Part shown: positions 25,571-34,044 of the stretch, piece after piece | How positions within the stretch are numbered: position 1 is the stretch's first letter | Layout: every line of letters starts with the position of its first letter | From: DASUAS01 sp963720765 | Lineage (GTDB): Bacteria; Actinomycetota; Acidimicrobiia; IMCC26256; DASPTH01 | Direction: 5' to 3' | DNA length: 64,000 bases | Assembly (NCBI GenBank): GCA_963720765.1 | Contig: CAVRGS010000011.1 | Span: 310,001-374,000 of the forward strand | Program-made: the position numbers and the translations under genes | Notes under the pieces: model-generated | Told to the model about the DNA's origin: nothing | Seen by the model: only the letters and a program-made list of their open reading frames with translations | The model's database searches: none

Positions 25571-26818
25571 CGGGCCACTCGAGCGGCAGGGTGTCGACCC
25601 CGGCGACGCCCCCCGTGTGGAACGCGACCTCGGCATCGTCGACGAGTGTGTACTCCGGGACGCGACGGTGCCATTCCTCGACCGCGATCTGCAGCTCCAG
25701 GCGCGCCAGGTGCGACCCGAGACAGCGGTGCGGACCGGCGGCGAAGGCGATGTGGCGGTTGCTCGTGCGGTCGACGTCGAAGGTCCCCGCATCGGCGAAC
25801 TGGTGGGGATCGCGGTCGGCGGCCGGAATGGAGAGGAGCACGCGGTCGCCGGCCTTCATCGGGCACCCGGCGAACTCGGCGTCGCGCGTGACGATGCGAT
25901 TGGTGGTGACGATCGAGTAGCACCGCAGCGTCTCCTCGACGAACGCCGGGATGCGGTCCGGCTGCGTGGTCACGAGCCGCCGGTGCTCGGGGTGGGTTGC
26001 CAGGTGCAGGAACATGTAGCCGAGCTCGCCGGCCACGGTGTCGAGACCGGCGGCGTAGAGCAGCGTGCAGATCTGCTGCAGCTCGGTGTCGTCGAGCGGA
26101 CGACCGTCGATCTCGACGTCGAGCAGGTAGCTGACGATGTCGTCCTGGCGTTCCGCGCGCCGCTCGTCGAGCACGGTGTTCATGTACTCGGCCATCGCCA
26201 CGATGTAAACGCGCGCTCATCGACTGCTGCTCCGACGCGCCCAGCTGTGTCGGCTTCGCGGATCCGATCGTGGACCGTGGCGAGGAAGTTGTCGGCGCCA
26301 CCGGCGGGCAGGCCCATGAGCCGCAGGAAGATCATCGTCGGGTACTGCCGCGCGAACTCGCGGTTCAGGTCGCAGCGACCGCGGGCGACGAAGCTCTCGA
26401 TGAGCTCCACGCACCACGCCCGGATCATCGGCTCGAGCGTCTCCACGACCTGCGGTGCGAACAACGGCGTGAGCAGCTGGCGGTACTTCGTGTGCTCGGG
26501 AGGATCGAGCTCCTCGGGGATCATCCCGCGCACGGCGTCGGCTTCGGCGGCATCGACGAGCTTCGGGCCCTGGTACACGTGCAGCACCGATCGGCTCGAG
26601 AAGAGCTCGGGATCGCGCAACGCGGCGTGCACGTCGTCGTACCGCATGAGCGTCCACACGTCCCAGTCGGCGGCGGCTTGGGTCGCCACGAAGGCTCGGG
26701 ACTCCTCGCGCAGCCGGTCCCACGTGGTCCACGGGTCGGCGACCAGATCGGGATCGTCGGCGTAGGTCCACGATCCCCGGTCGACGACCACCGGCACGTC
26801 CCGCGCCTCGCTTCCCAT
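25563..26818 (-). CDS. cytochrome P450, one frameshift
   Basis: Two halves in different frames join near 26205. The first (MGSEARDVPVVVDRGSW, start 26818) ends with helix HDRIREADTAGRVGAAVDERA. The second continues MAEYMNTVLDERRAERQDDIV. Landmarks are the I-helix AAGLDTVAGELG, K-helix EETLR and the heme-binding FAAGPHRCLGSHLAR with the ligand Cys. Corrected, it is about 418 residues, normal for a soluble bacterial P450. The start at 26818 leaves the operator at 26828-26844 ten bases upstream and outside the gene. It is the first gene of the five-gene operon. Confidence 0.88.
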
Positions 26819-26827
26819 CCGCCGATC

Positions 26828-26844
26828 TTGGCACACCGTGCCAA
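26828..26844 (-). promoter_or_regulatory. TetR-type operator upstream of the P450 operon
   Basis: TTGGCAC-GGT-GTGCCAA on the minus strand, a perfect 7-base inverted repeat with a 3-base centre. The identical 17-mer is at 27553-27569 and a 15-base core copy is at 31267-31283. It lies ten bases before the P450 start. Confidence 0.8.
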
Positions 26845-26870
26845 AGTTGTGCAACGGTCGAGCCGACCGG

Positions 26871-27518
26871 TCAGCTCGTCTCGGTGGTGTGGAGATGCCC
26901 GAGCAGGTCGAACGCCGCGTCGAGCCGGCGCGGGAGGTCGGGATCGCCGGCGGCGAGCGATCGCGTGAACACGTACCAGATCACCGCCGCGAAGGCCGCC
27001 GACAGCACGCCGACCTTCTCGTCGTCGTCGGCCCCGAAGCCGAGGCGCACCCGGACCACCTCGCCGAGCTCGCCGGTCAACGTGGTCAACGCCCGGCTCT
27101 CCGACGCGAACACCTCGGGCGAGTCGCGCACGATCGCGCTCCAACGCTCGAACGCCTCCCGCTCGAGGACGCCGGTCGCGGTGGTGATGTCGCGGCTGAC
27201 CTCCATCTCGTGGAACCAGGCGTGGAACCCGTCGAGCAGGCTCTCACCCGCCGGTCGGACGAGCAGCGCGCGGCACATGCGCCGGGCCTCGCGCTCGGGC
27301 ACCGCGGTCAGGATGTCCCTCACGTTGCGGAAGTACCGGAAGAACGTGCGCACGGAGATGCCGGCGTTGGTGGCGATCTGCTCGACGGTGACGTCGTCGA
27401 CACCCCGATCGCCGACGAGCCGCAACCCCGCCACCTCGATCTGCAGGGCCACCCGGACTCGCCGTTGCTCCCAGGCGCCCGGGTTCTCCGCTGATTCGAC
27501 GACCGCCATCTCCCCCAT
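26871..27518 (-). CDS. TetR-family transcriptional regulator
   Basis: This 215-residue regulator has an N-terminal helix-turn-helix (DDVTVEQIATNAGISVRTFFRYFRNVRDIL). The C-terminal helical domain ends in DLLGHLHTTETS. The ATG at 27518 is chosen (MGEMAVVES); MAVV at 27509 is possible. It is divergent from the solute-binding protein gene, and the operator at 27553-27569 lies between them. It probably represses itself, that gene, the P450 operon and the CoA-transferase until an inducer binds. The inducer is unknown. Confidence 0.88.
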   Translation of the reverse strand: MGEMAVVESAENPGAWEQRRVRVALQIEVAGLRLVGDRGVDDVTVEQIATNAGISVRTFFRYFRNVRDILTAVPEREARRMCRALLVRPAGESLLDGFHAWFHEMEVSRDITTATGVLEREAFERWSAIVRDSPEVFASESRALTTLTGELGEVVRVRLGFGADDDEKVGVLSAAFAAVIWYVFTRSLAAGDPDLPRRLDAAFDLLGHLHTTETS

Positions 27519-27552
27519 CGTACGGCCAGTGCGACCAGGTGACTTCCATCGA

Positions 27553-27569
27553 TTGGCACGGTGTGCCAA
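27553..27569. promoter_or_regulatory. TetR-type operator between tetR and the solute-binding protein gene
   Basis: TTGGCACGGTGTGCCAA, identical to the copy upstream of the P450 gene. It is 35 bases before the regulator start and 47 bases before the solute-binding protein start, placed to control both divergent promoters. Confidence 0.82.
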
Positions 27570-27616
27570 GATCCGGCTGCAGGAATCCGAGCGAGACCTC
27601 CGGGGGGAAGGGCGCG

Positions 27617-28909
27617 ATGCAGGAATTCCGAGTCACCAGGAAGCACGGCGGGCGCACGAGGCGGGGTGCGGTCGTGGTGGCACTCACGGTGCTGGCCATG
27701 GTCACCGCCGCGCTGGCCGCGACCTCGGTCGGCGCCCAGACGGGTGACACCACCGGGGTCACCGCCAAGGCGATCAAGGTCGGGTACATCTACTCGAAGG
27801 GTGGTGTCGCGGGTTCGACGTTCGAACGCGCCGCCGACGGCTTCAACGCGCGGATCAAGGCCGAGAACGCGAAGGGCGGCGTCAACGGGCGCACGATCTC
27901 CCCCGTCATCGTCGACGACAGCGGTTCCACCAACAACCTGCAGGCGGCGCAGGGACTCGTCCAGAACGACGGTGTCTTCGCGGTGGTGAACAACTCGCCG
28001 TTCGCGTTCCTCGCGTATCGCTACCTCCTCGACAACAACGTCCCGATGGTGGGCGGCGGGTTCGACGGCAACGAGTACGGCCAGCCCGGCAACGAGGACC
28101 TGATCTCGATCCTGGGGAACATCTCGCCGGTGTACGGCGCGCAGTACTCGCCGGGCTTCGTGCAGCTGATGAAGAAGAAGGGCGCGACGAAGGTCGGGAC
28201 CGTGTCGTACGGCGCTTCGGCGTCGTCGACCGCGTCGGCGAAGAACCTGCAGAAGTACGCGGTGCCGGCGGCGGGCCTCGACCCCGCGTACACGAACACG
28301 ACGGTCGACTTCGGCACGACCGACGTCGGTCCGCTGGTGCTCGGGATGAAGAACGCGGGCGTGGATGCCGCTTACCTGCCGCTCGTGCTGTCGAGCAATC
28401 TCGCCATCATCCAGACCGCCGCACAGAACAACTTGCAGTTCAAGCTCGCGGTGCTCGCCACTGGATACGGCCAGCCGCTGCTCGACGAACCCGCATCGCA
28501 GTCGATCGGGCCCGAGGTGCTCTTCGCACAGGGATGGGCACCGGTCGAGCTCAAGAACGCGGCGACGAAGAAGTTCCAGGCCGACCTGAAGAAGTACGCC
28601 GGGTACGACGGCGTACCCGACTTCGGCGTCTACACCGGCTACCTCACGGCCGACCTCCTCGTGAAGGGACTGCAGGCCGCGGGGAAGAACGTGACTCGCG
28701 ACGGATTCATCTCCGCGACGAAGGGCCTGGGAACCTGGGACTCGGCCGGTCTCGGGTGCCAGCCCGTCGACGTGAGCGCGAAGGGCTTCGGCACGGCACC
28801 GCCGACGGCCTGCAGCTGGTACGTGCAGGTCAAGAACGGCAAGTTCGTCCTCTACCCGAACAAGAACCCGATCAAGGGCAAGCTGATCGAGGCCAGCCTG
28901 AACGGATAG
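27617..28909 (+). CDS. ABC transporter substrate-binding protein (branched-chain amino acid/amide type)
   Basis: This 430-residue periplasmic binding protein (type I fold, LivJ-like) has a signal peptide (RKHGGRTRRGAVVVALTVLAM ... SVGAQ, about residues 10-38). IKVGYIYSKGGVAGSTFERA and NGRTISPVIVDDSGST follow, then repeated Rossmann-like halves. Relatives in soil bacteria bind aromatic or fatty acids rather than amino acids. No permease or ATPase gene is adjacent, so those are encoded elsewhere. The ATG at 27617 has a purine-rich GGGGGAAGG upstream. The shared operator suggests it supplies the substrate of the pathway. Confidence 0.88.
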   Translation: MQEFRVTRKHGGRTRRGAVVVALTVLAMVTAALAATSVGAQTGDTTGVTAKAIKVGYIYSKGGVAGSTFERAADGFNARIKAENAKGGVNGRTISPVIVDDSGSTNNLQAAQGLVQNDGVFAVVNNSPFAFLAYRYLLDNNVPMVGGGFDGNEYGQPGNEDLISILGNISPVYGAQYSPGFVQLMKKKGATKVGTVSYGASASSTASAKNLQKYAVPAAGLDPAYTNTTVDFGTTDVGPLVLGMKNAGVDAAYLPLVLSSNLAIIQTAAQNNLQFKLAVLATGYGQPLLDEPASQSIGPEVLFAQGWAPVELKNAATKKFQADLKKYAGYDGVPDFGVYTGYLTADLLVKGLQAAGKNVTRDGFISATKGLGTWDSAGLGCQPVDVSAKGFGTAPPTACSWYVQVKNGKFVLYPNKNPIKGKLIEASLNG

Positions 28910-28919
28910 GGGGCCGGCC

Positions 28920-31241
28920 TCAGAGCGCGGGACGACCGGCCGCGGGTGCGCGGCCGGTCGTCTCCTCGAGGGTGCCGGCGCGGAGCAGCTCGTCGACGCG
29001 CGCGTCGTCGAGACCGAGCAGCTCGGTCGCGATCTCGCGGGTGTGCTCGCCGTGGCTCGGTGCCGGCTCGGGCGGTGAAGGATCGAGGCGCCTGCTCCGG
29101 TAGCAGGAGCCTTCGACGAACAGCGGCTCCCAGCCCGGTTGCTCGATCATCTGCACGAAGCCGTGGGCGTGCAGATGCGGGTCGGCGATGAGGTCGAACG
29201 GCGTGACCACCGCGGCGGCAGGGACTTCCTCGGCCTGCAGACGTTCCATGACCGCCGACGCGGTGAGCGTGCGTGTCCAGGTTGCGACCAACTCGTCGAG
29301 GAGGTCGGCGTGATCGGTGCGCCCGGTCGCGGTCGCGAAGCGCGCGTCGTCGCTCCAGTCGGGACGACCGGCCGCGCGCACGAACGCCGACCAGTCGCGA
29401 TCGTCGCGCACGGTGATCAGGCACCAGCTGTCGTCGTCGACGGTCGGGTAGACACCGCACGGGCGCCCCGCTTCGACGCGGTTCCCCTGCGCGTCGACCG
29501 ATCCCGGGTCGAGGCTCTCCTGCAGCACGAGCTCGGCGAGCTGGTTCACGACCGCGTCGGCCTGCGACAGCCGGATGTGACGGCGCTGGCCCGCGCCGAG
29601 GCACACGAGCGCGGCGAGCGCGGCGAGGCGCGCGGTGAACTGGTCGGGGAAGAAGATCGGGTTCTCGGCGAAGTCGGCAGTGGTCCCGGGATAGCGCCAC
29701 AGCCACGTCTGACCGCCGACGCTCCGCGCGTGGGAGCCGAAGCCGCGCCAGTCGCTCCACGGCCCGGAACCCCCGAACAGCTGCGTGCTCACCAGGATCA
29801 CTCGGGGATTCGCCTCCCTGAGCACCTCGACGCCGAGGCCGAGGCCGTCGAGCGCGCCGGGGCCGAGGTTCTCGACCACGACGTCGCTCTCGCCGACGAG
29901 CTCGAGGACCAGGCGGCGGCCCTGCTCCGACGTCAGGTCGACGCCGAAGCTGCGCTTGCCGCGGTTGATGCTGACGAACTGCGACGACATGTTCGCCGCA
30001 CCGCCGAACACGCGACTCTGGTCGGGGAACGCTCGGCTCTCGATGCGGATGACGTCGGCTCCGTGGTCGCGCAGCAACTTGCCGGTCTCGGGCCCGGCCA
30101 TCAGCTGCGTGAACTCCAACACGCGCACGCCCGCGAGCGGCAACTGTCCCGCGCCGGCGCGCGGCCGAACCACGAACGGCGGCCGGGTGAACTGCGAACC
30201 GGCGTCGCCACCGGGGGTCGGGGCGGGCCGGCGGACGCCGACGCGTGCACCGTCGAACTCCCAGTATCCCGCGGGCATCACCGCGGCTCGTCCGTCGACG
30301 ACGGTCTCGACGAACGTCCCCCGTCGACGGAGCGGCTCGCTCCCGAGCAGCTCGGGCGGTGACAGCACCGGTGTGGTGGGCACGTTCCTGCGCTGGGCCT
30401 CTTCGCAGATCGCTTCGGTCGCCGTGCCCGCGAAGAGTGGCGCATAGATCGACGCGAGGACCTCGGGGTGCAGGAGTCGACCGGTGTACGTCTCGAGGTC
30501 TTCGTCGACGTGGAGCTCGGGTGGATCGCCGGCCCAGTCACGCAGCGAGCTCCACTGCCGGTGGCTGACGACGAGGGGGCGCACCAGCCCGTCGAGCGTG
30601 GGGAAGGCGGGATGGCCCGGCGCCACCGTGCCGCGCGAGTCGCCACGGACACTCGCACCGGCGAGCGCGGTGTCAGTGGTCTGGACGAACGCTTCGTGGA
30701 TCGACAGATCGATGTGGTCACCCTCGCCGATGACGGCGCGGTTCCAGATCGCGACGAGTGCCACGTACGCGCCCATGGCCGCGGCGACCTCGAACGCCGG
30801 TTGTCCCGGGGGGAGCAGCGGCGGACGACCGGGCAGGCGACACAGCGAGAGCTGGCCCGACAACGCGTACACGACGGCGTGCGTCCCGACGAACGACGAG
30901 CGGGGGCCGCTCGTCCCGAACGGCGACGACGAGACGACGACGAGCTGCGGGTGCTCGTCGCGCACACCGGCCGGGTCGACTTGCGACCTTCCGGAATCGA
31001 ACCAGATGTCGGCGTCGGCGAGGAGCGCCCGCAATTCGGCGGGGTCGTCGCACACGACCGAGCGCTTGTTGACGTGACGGGTCGCGGCCAGCGGATCGAG
31101 CGTCGCGGCGCCGCGCTCGACCCGGATGACGTCGGCGCCGAGGTCGGCGAGCAACCGCGCGCTGCTCCACGAGGGTGAGTCCGTGGTGTCGACGACCCGC
31201 AGCCCGACGAGCGGCAGCCCGTCGCCGCTCCCGTCGGTCAC
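28920..31241 (-). CDS. double-domain CaiB/BaiF (type III) CoA-transferase
   Basis: This protein of about 773 residues is built of two full CaiB/BaiF modules in tandem. The first starts LPLVGLRVVDTTDSPSWSSARLLADLGADVIRVE. The second starts near residue 370 with LPLAGVRVLEFTQLMAGPETGKLLRDHGADVIRIE, followed by NRGKRSFGVDL and VVVENLGPGALDGLGLG. Type III enzymes move CoA between carboxylic acids through a catalytic Asp. Single-module relatives are about 400 residues, so this is a fusion. Upstream in-frame GTGs (31265, 31247) abut the operator at 31267-31283, so 31241 is preferred as the start. It is convergent with the solute-binding protein gene. Confidence 0.88.
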   Translation of the reverse strand: MTDGSGDGLPLVGLRVVDTTDSPSWSSARLLADLGADVIRVERGAATLDPLAATRHVNKRSVVCDDPAELRALLADADIWFDSGRSQVDPAGVRDEHPQLVVVSSSPFGTSGPRSSFVGTHAVVYALSGQLSLCRLPGRPPLLPPGQPAFEVAAAMGAYVALVAIWNRAVIGEGDHIDLSIHEAFVQTTDTALAGASVRGDSRGTVAPGHPAFPTLDGLVRPLVVSHRQWSSLRDWAGDPPELHVDEDLETYTGRLLHPEVLASIYAPLFAGTATEAICEEAQRRNVPTTPVLSPPELLGSEPLRRRGTFVETVVDGRAAVMPAGYWEFDGARVGVRRPAPTPGGDAGSQFTRPPFVVRPRAGAGQLPLAGVRVLEFTQLMAGPETGKLLRDHGADVIRIESRAFPDQSRVFGGAANMSSQFVSINRGKRSFGVDLTSEQGRRLVLELVGESDVVVENLGPGALDGLGLGVEVLREANPRVILVSTQLFGGSGPWSDWRGFGSHARSVGGQTWLWRYPGTTADFAENPIFFPDQFTARLAALAALVCLGAGQRRHIRLSQADAVVNQLAELVLQESLDPGSVDAQGNRVEAGRPCGVYPTVDDDSWCLITVRDDRDWSAFVRAAGRPDWSDDARFATATGRTDHADLLDELVATWTRTLTASAVMERLQAEEVPAAAVVTPFDLIADPHLHAHGFVQMIEQPGWEPLFVEGSCYRSRRLDPSPPEPAPSHGEHTREIATELLGLDDARVDELLRAGTLEETTGRAPAAGRPAL
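28931..28962. terminator. perfect 14-base-pair hairpin inside the CoA-transferase 3' end
   Basis: Bases 28931-28944 and 28949-28962 are exact complements around a GGTG loop. This follows the solute-binding protein stop by 21 bases, so it can terminate that gene. It is also translated on the other strand as the last residues of the CoA-transferase (GRAPAAGRP). No T-run is present. Confidence 0.65.
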
Positions 31242-31266
31242 GTGCACGCCGGGAACGTAACCCACC

Positions 31267-31283
31267 CTGGCACGGTGTGCCAG
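31267..31283 (-). promoter_or_regulatory. third TetR-type operator, upstream of the CoA-transferase
   Basis: CTGGCACGGTGTGCCAG keeps the 15-base core TGGCACGGTGTGCCA of the two other copies, with one changed base pair at each end that preserves the symmetry. It lies between the hydrolase stop and the CoA-transferase start. Confidence 0.8.
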
Positions 31284-31293
31284 AGTTTCGCGG

Positions 31294-32088
31294 TCAGTCG
31301 GCGGCGAGGAACTCCATGGCGTCGGGCACGGCCTGGGGGTCCTGCAGGAAGAAGATGTGTCCGCCTTCGTAGAGTCGCAGTTCGGCGCCGGGGATGTGCT
31401 TCGCGATGACCTCGGCGTTCTCGGGAGGCGCGATGTGGTCGTACTTCCCGGCCTGCACCAGTGTGGGGCAGGTGACGTTGGCGAGCCGGTCGATCACGTC
31501 GAGGCGGCTGCGGGCGTCGAGCTGCGCGGCCTCACCGCGACGCACCTCGTCGTCGGCCGGCCCGCCCTGCATGCCGGCGATCATGTCGACCAACGCACGC
31601 GCGTCGTCGTGGTCGGCGAGGTACTCGGGCGTGAACCGGCCGTCGAGCAGGGTCGCCCCCAACGCCTTCGCCTCGTCCGGCGGGAGGTCGGCGAGGGTGT
31701 GCAGCGGATACGACGCGTGCTCGCCGCCCGGCGACGTGCACACCAGCGCCAGGCGTTCGACGCGTTCGGGCCACGTGACCGCGAACTCCTGCGCGACCAT
31801 GCCGCCGAAGCTGGTGCCCACCACGCGGCACGAGTCCCAGTCGAGCGCGTCGAGCAGTGCCGCGGCGTCGGCCGCGTAGTCGGCCATCTCGTAGGGACCG
31901 GGTGGGATCTCGGTCTGACCGAGACCGCGTTGATCGTGGGCCACCACGTCGAACTGCTTGGCCCACCCGTCGACCATCACGCCCGACTTCGCCAACGTCT
32001 GGCCACTGCCCTGGAAGAAGAGGAGACGGGGACCGCTCCCCTTCCGCTCGTAGTAGATGTCGATGCCGTTGGCGCGAATCGTGGGCAT
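31294..32088 (-). CDS. alpha/beta hydrolase
   Basis: This 264-residue hydrolase starts MPTIRANGIDIYYERKGSG and has the oxyanion segment FFQGSGQT. The nucleophile elbow is GTSFGG (Ser near 94), the acid Asp is in QAGKYDHIAPP and the His is in EGGHIFFLQDP. It resembles 3-oxoadipate enol-lactonase and related ester hydrolases. It follows dapE by nine bases and so is the last gene of the miaB-dapE series. Its end is 11 bases from the CoA-transferase operator, so it may belong to the lysine/GTPase operon by transcription but to catabolism by function. Confidence 0.85.
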   Translation of the reverse strand: MPTIRANGIDIYYERKGSGPRLLFFQGSGQTLAKSGVMVDGWAKQFDVVAHDQRGLGQTEIPPGPYEMADYAADAAALLDALDWDSCRVVGTSFGGMVAQEFAVTWPERVERLALVCTSPGGEHASYPLHTLADLPPDEAKALGATLLDGRFTPEYLADHDDARALVDMIAGMQGGPADDEVRRGEAAQLDARSRLDVIDRLANVTCPTLVQAGKYDHIAPPENAEVIAKHIPGAELRLYEGGHIFFLQDPQAVPDAMEFLAAD

Positions 32089-32097
32089 CGACGGACC

Positions 32098-33198
32098 CTA
32101 CGCGACTCCGACAAACCCGGCGAGCGCGTCGTAGCACTGCTCGATCGAGGCGCGCGTCACGAGCTCGTCCTGCGTGTGTGCGATCTCGGGATCGCCGGGA
32201 CCGAAGTTGAGTGCGGGGATGCCCATGGCCGCGAAGCGCGCCACGTCGGTCCAGCCGAGCTTCGGTCGCACCGGCAACGAGAGGCCACTCACGAACTCGT
32301 CGACCAGCGGATCGGTGAGGTTCGGCGGCGCGGCCAGCTGCGCCTGGAGGATCTCGATGTCGTCGGCACCCTCGAGCAGCTCCCGCACCTGCGCCTCCGC
32401 CTCTTCGGGCGTGTACTTCGGCGCGAAGCGACGGTTGACGGTGACCGTGCAGCGGTCGGGCACCACGTTGTGCTTGCCCTGCACTCCGCCTTCGATGCCG
32501 ACGACCTGGAACGACTCGCGGAACTGGAGGCCGTCGACGTCGACGGTGTCGGTCTCGTGCTCGGCGACGCGTGCGAGCACGTCGGACGCGGAGTGGATGG
32601 CGTTGCTGCCCATCCACGGACGCGCCGCGTCCGCGCGTTCGCCGTCGAACCCGGCCTTGGCCACGAGCACGCCCTGGCATCCGGCTTCGACCCAACCGTC
32701 GGTGGGCTCGAGCAGGATCGCGAAGTCGGCCGCGAGCAGCTCGGGTCGCTCGCGCAGCACGATGCCGAGACCGTTGAACTCGTCGCGCACCTCTTCGGCC
32801 TCGTAGAACACGAGCGTCACGTCGTGATGTGCTCGCGATGCGTCGTCGTGCAGTCGCTCGGCGAGGCGCAGCAGCACCGCAAGACCGCTCTTCATGTCGG
32901 CCGACCCGAGTCCGTGCAGCACGTCGCCCTCGATGCGCGGCACCTCGTTGCCGCCGTTGGCGGGCACGGTGTCGAGGTGACCGCCGAGCAGGACGCGCCG
33001 GTCGCGACCGAGCTGTGTGCGCACCACGACGTTGTGCGCGACGCGGTCGATGGCGAGCGACGGCGCACGCTCGCGCAGCCGCGCTTCGACCAGGTCGGCG
33101 AGCACGACCTCGTGGTGGCTCTCCGACGGCACCGCCACCAGCGCGGCGGTGAGAGCGAAGAGATCCTCGGCGGGAAGCTCGAGGACGGGTTCGGTCAC
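32098..33198 (-). CDS. dapE: succinyl-diaminopimelate desuccinylase
   Basis: This 366-residue zinc peptidase of the M20 family removes succinate from N-succinyl-LL-diaminopimelate in lysine and cell-wall synthesis. Metal and catalytic motifs are LLGGHLDTVP (His, Asp), GLGSADMKSGLAV, FYEAEEVRDEFNG (general base Glu) and the late His in PEIAHTQDELV. The start GTG overlaps the dapD stop by four bases (GTGA). With dapC, dapD and dapF in the same series, the succinylase route is nearly complete here. Confidence 0.95.
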   Translation of the reverse strand: MTEPVLELPAEDLFALTAALVAVPSESHHEVVLADLVEARLRERAPSLAIDRVAHNVVVRTQLGRDRRVLLGGHLDTVPANGGNEVPRIEGDVLHGLGSADMKSGLAVLLRLAERLHDDASRAHHDVTLVFYEAEEVRDEFNGLGIVLRERPELLAADFAILLEPTDGWVEAGCQGVLVAKAGFDGERADAARPWMGSNAIHSASDVLARVAEHETDTVDVDGLQFRESFQVVGIEGGVQGKHNVVPDRCTVTVNRRFAPKYTPEEAEAQVRELLEGADDIEILQAQLAAPPNLTDPLVDEFVSGLSLPVRPKLGWTDVARFAAMGIPALNFGPGDPEIAHTQDELVTRASIEQCYDALAGFVGVA

Positions 33199-34034
33199 GT
33201 CGCGGCGCCGTGGTCACGCAGGATGTCGTTGAGCTTCGACTTGTCGTGGCGCTCGCCCTCTTCGAGGCGCTTCACCACGAGCACGCACGGCAGACCGAAC
33301 GTGCCGCCGGCGTACTCGCGCGTCCTGGTGGCGGAGATGGCGACGCACCAGTCGGGCACGATGCCGCGCGACAGCTCGTCGCCGGTCTCGGCGTCGATCA
33401 CCGGGATCGAGCCGGTGAGGATCGCACCGGCGCCGAGCACCACGCCGTTGCCGACGCGCGCTCCTTCGGCGACGATGCAGCGCGACCCGATCATCGAGTC
33501 GTCACCGACCATCACCGGCGCGGCCTGCGGCGGCTCGAGCACGCCGCCGATGCCGACACCACCGGAGAGGTGCACGCGCTCGCCGATCTGCGCGCACGAC
33601 CCGACCGTGGCCCAGGTGTCGACCATTGAGTCGGCGCCGACGCGCGCCCCGATGTTGACGTAGCTGGGCATCATCACCGCGCCCGGCGCGAGGAACGAAC
33701 CCCAGCGAGCCGACGCGCCCGGCACCACCCGCACGCCCGAACGCTGGAAGTGGCGCTTGAGCGGGATCTTGTCGGCGTACTCGAACGGCCCGAGCTCGAT
33801 GGTCTCCATGTGGGAGAGGCGGAACAGGAGCAGCACTGCGAACTTCAACCACTCGTGGACGACGACCTCGCCGCCGACCATCTCCGCGACCCGTGCCTCG
33901 CCGGTGTCGAGCAGCTCGACGGCCTGGAGCACCGCCGCCCGGGCCTCGGTCTCGGGCAGCACGGAGAAGAGGTCGTCGCGACCCTCCCAGAGTGCGGTGA
34001 TGGTCTTCTCGAGCGCTTCCGGTGACTCAGCCAT
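33195..34034 (-). CDS. dapD: tetrahydrodipicolinate N-succinyltransferase
   Basis: This 279-residue left-handed beta-helix acyltransferase commits tetrahydrodipicolinate to the succinylase branch. Hexapeptide-repeat segments are visible (MPSYVNIGARVGADSMVDTWATVGSCAQIG ... GGVGIGGVLEPPQ ... IGSRCIVAEGARVGNGVVLGAG, read in pieces), as is the C-terminal KSKLNDIL. The ATG at 34034 gives MAESPEALEKTITALWE. It is 10 bases after dapC and overlaps dapE. Confidence 0.95.
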   Translation of the reverse strand: MAESPEALEKTITALWEGRDDLFSVLPETEARAAVLQAVELLDTGEARVAEMVGGEVVVHEWLKFAVLLLFRLSHMETIELGPFEYADKIPLKRHFQRSGVRVVPGASARWGSFLAPGAVMMPSYVNIGARVGADSMVDTWATVGSCAQIGERVHLSGGVGIGGVLEPPQAAPVMVGDDSMIGSRCIVAEGARVGNGVVLGAGAILTGSIPVIDAETGDELSRGIVPDWCVAISATRTREYAGGTFGLPCVLVVKRLEEGERHDKSKLNDILRDHGAAT

Positions 34035-34044
34035 GCGGATCAGG

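Noticed and set aside
31357..33663. A 768-codon plus-strand open frame across the hydrolase, dapE and dapD
   Set aside because: It is antisense to three clearly identified genes and consists of His/Arg/Asp-rich shadow sequence.
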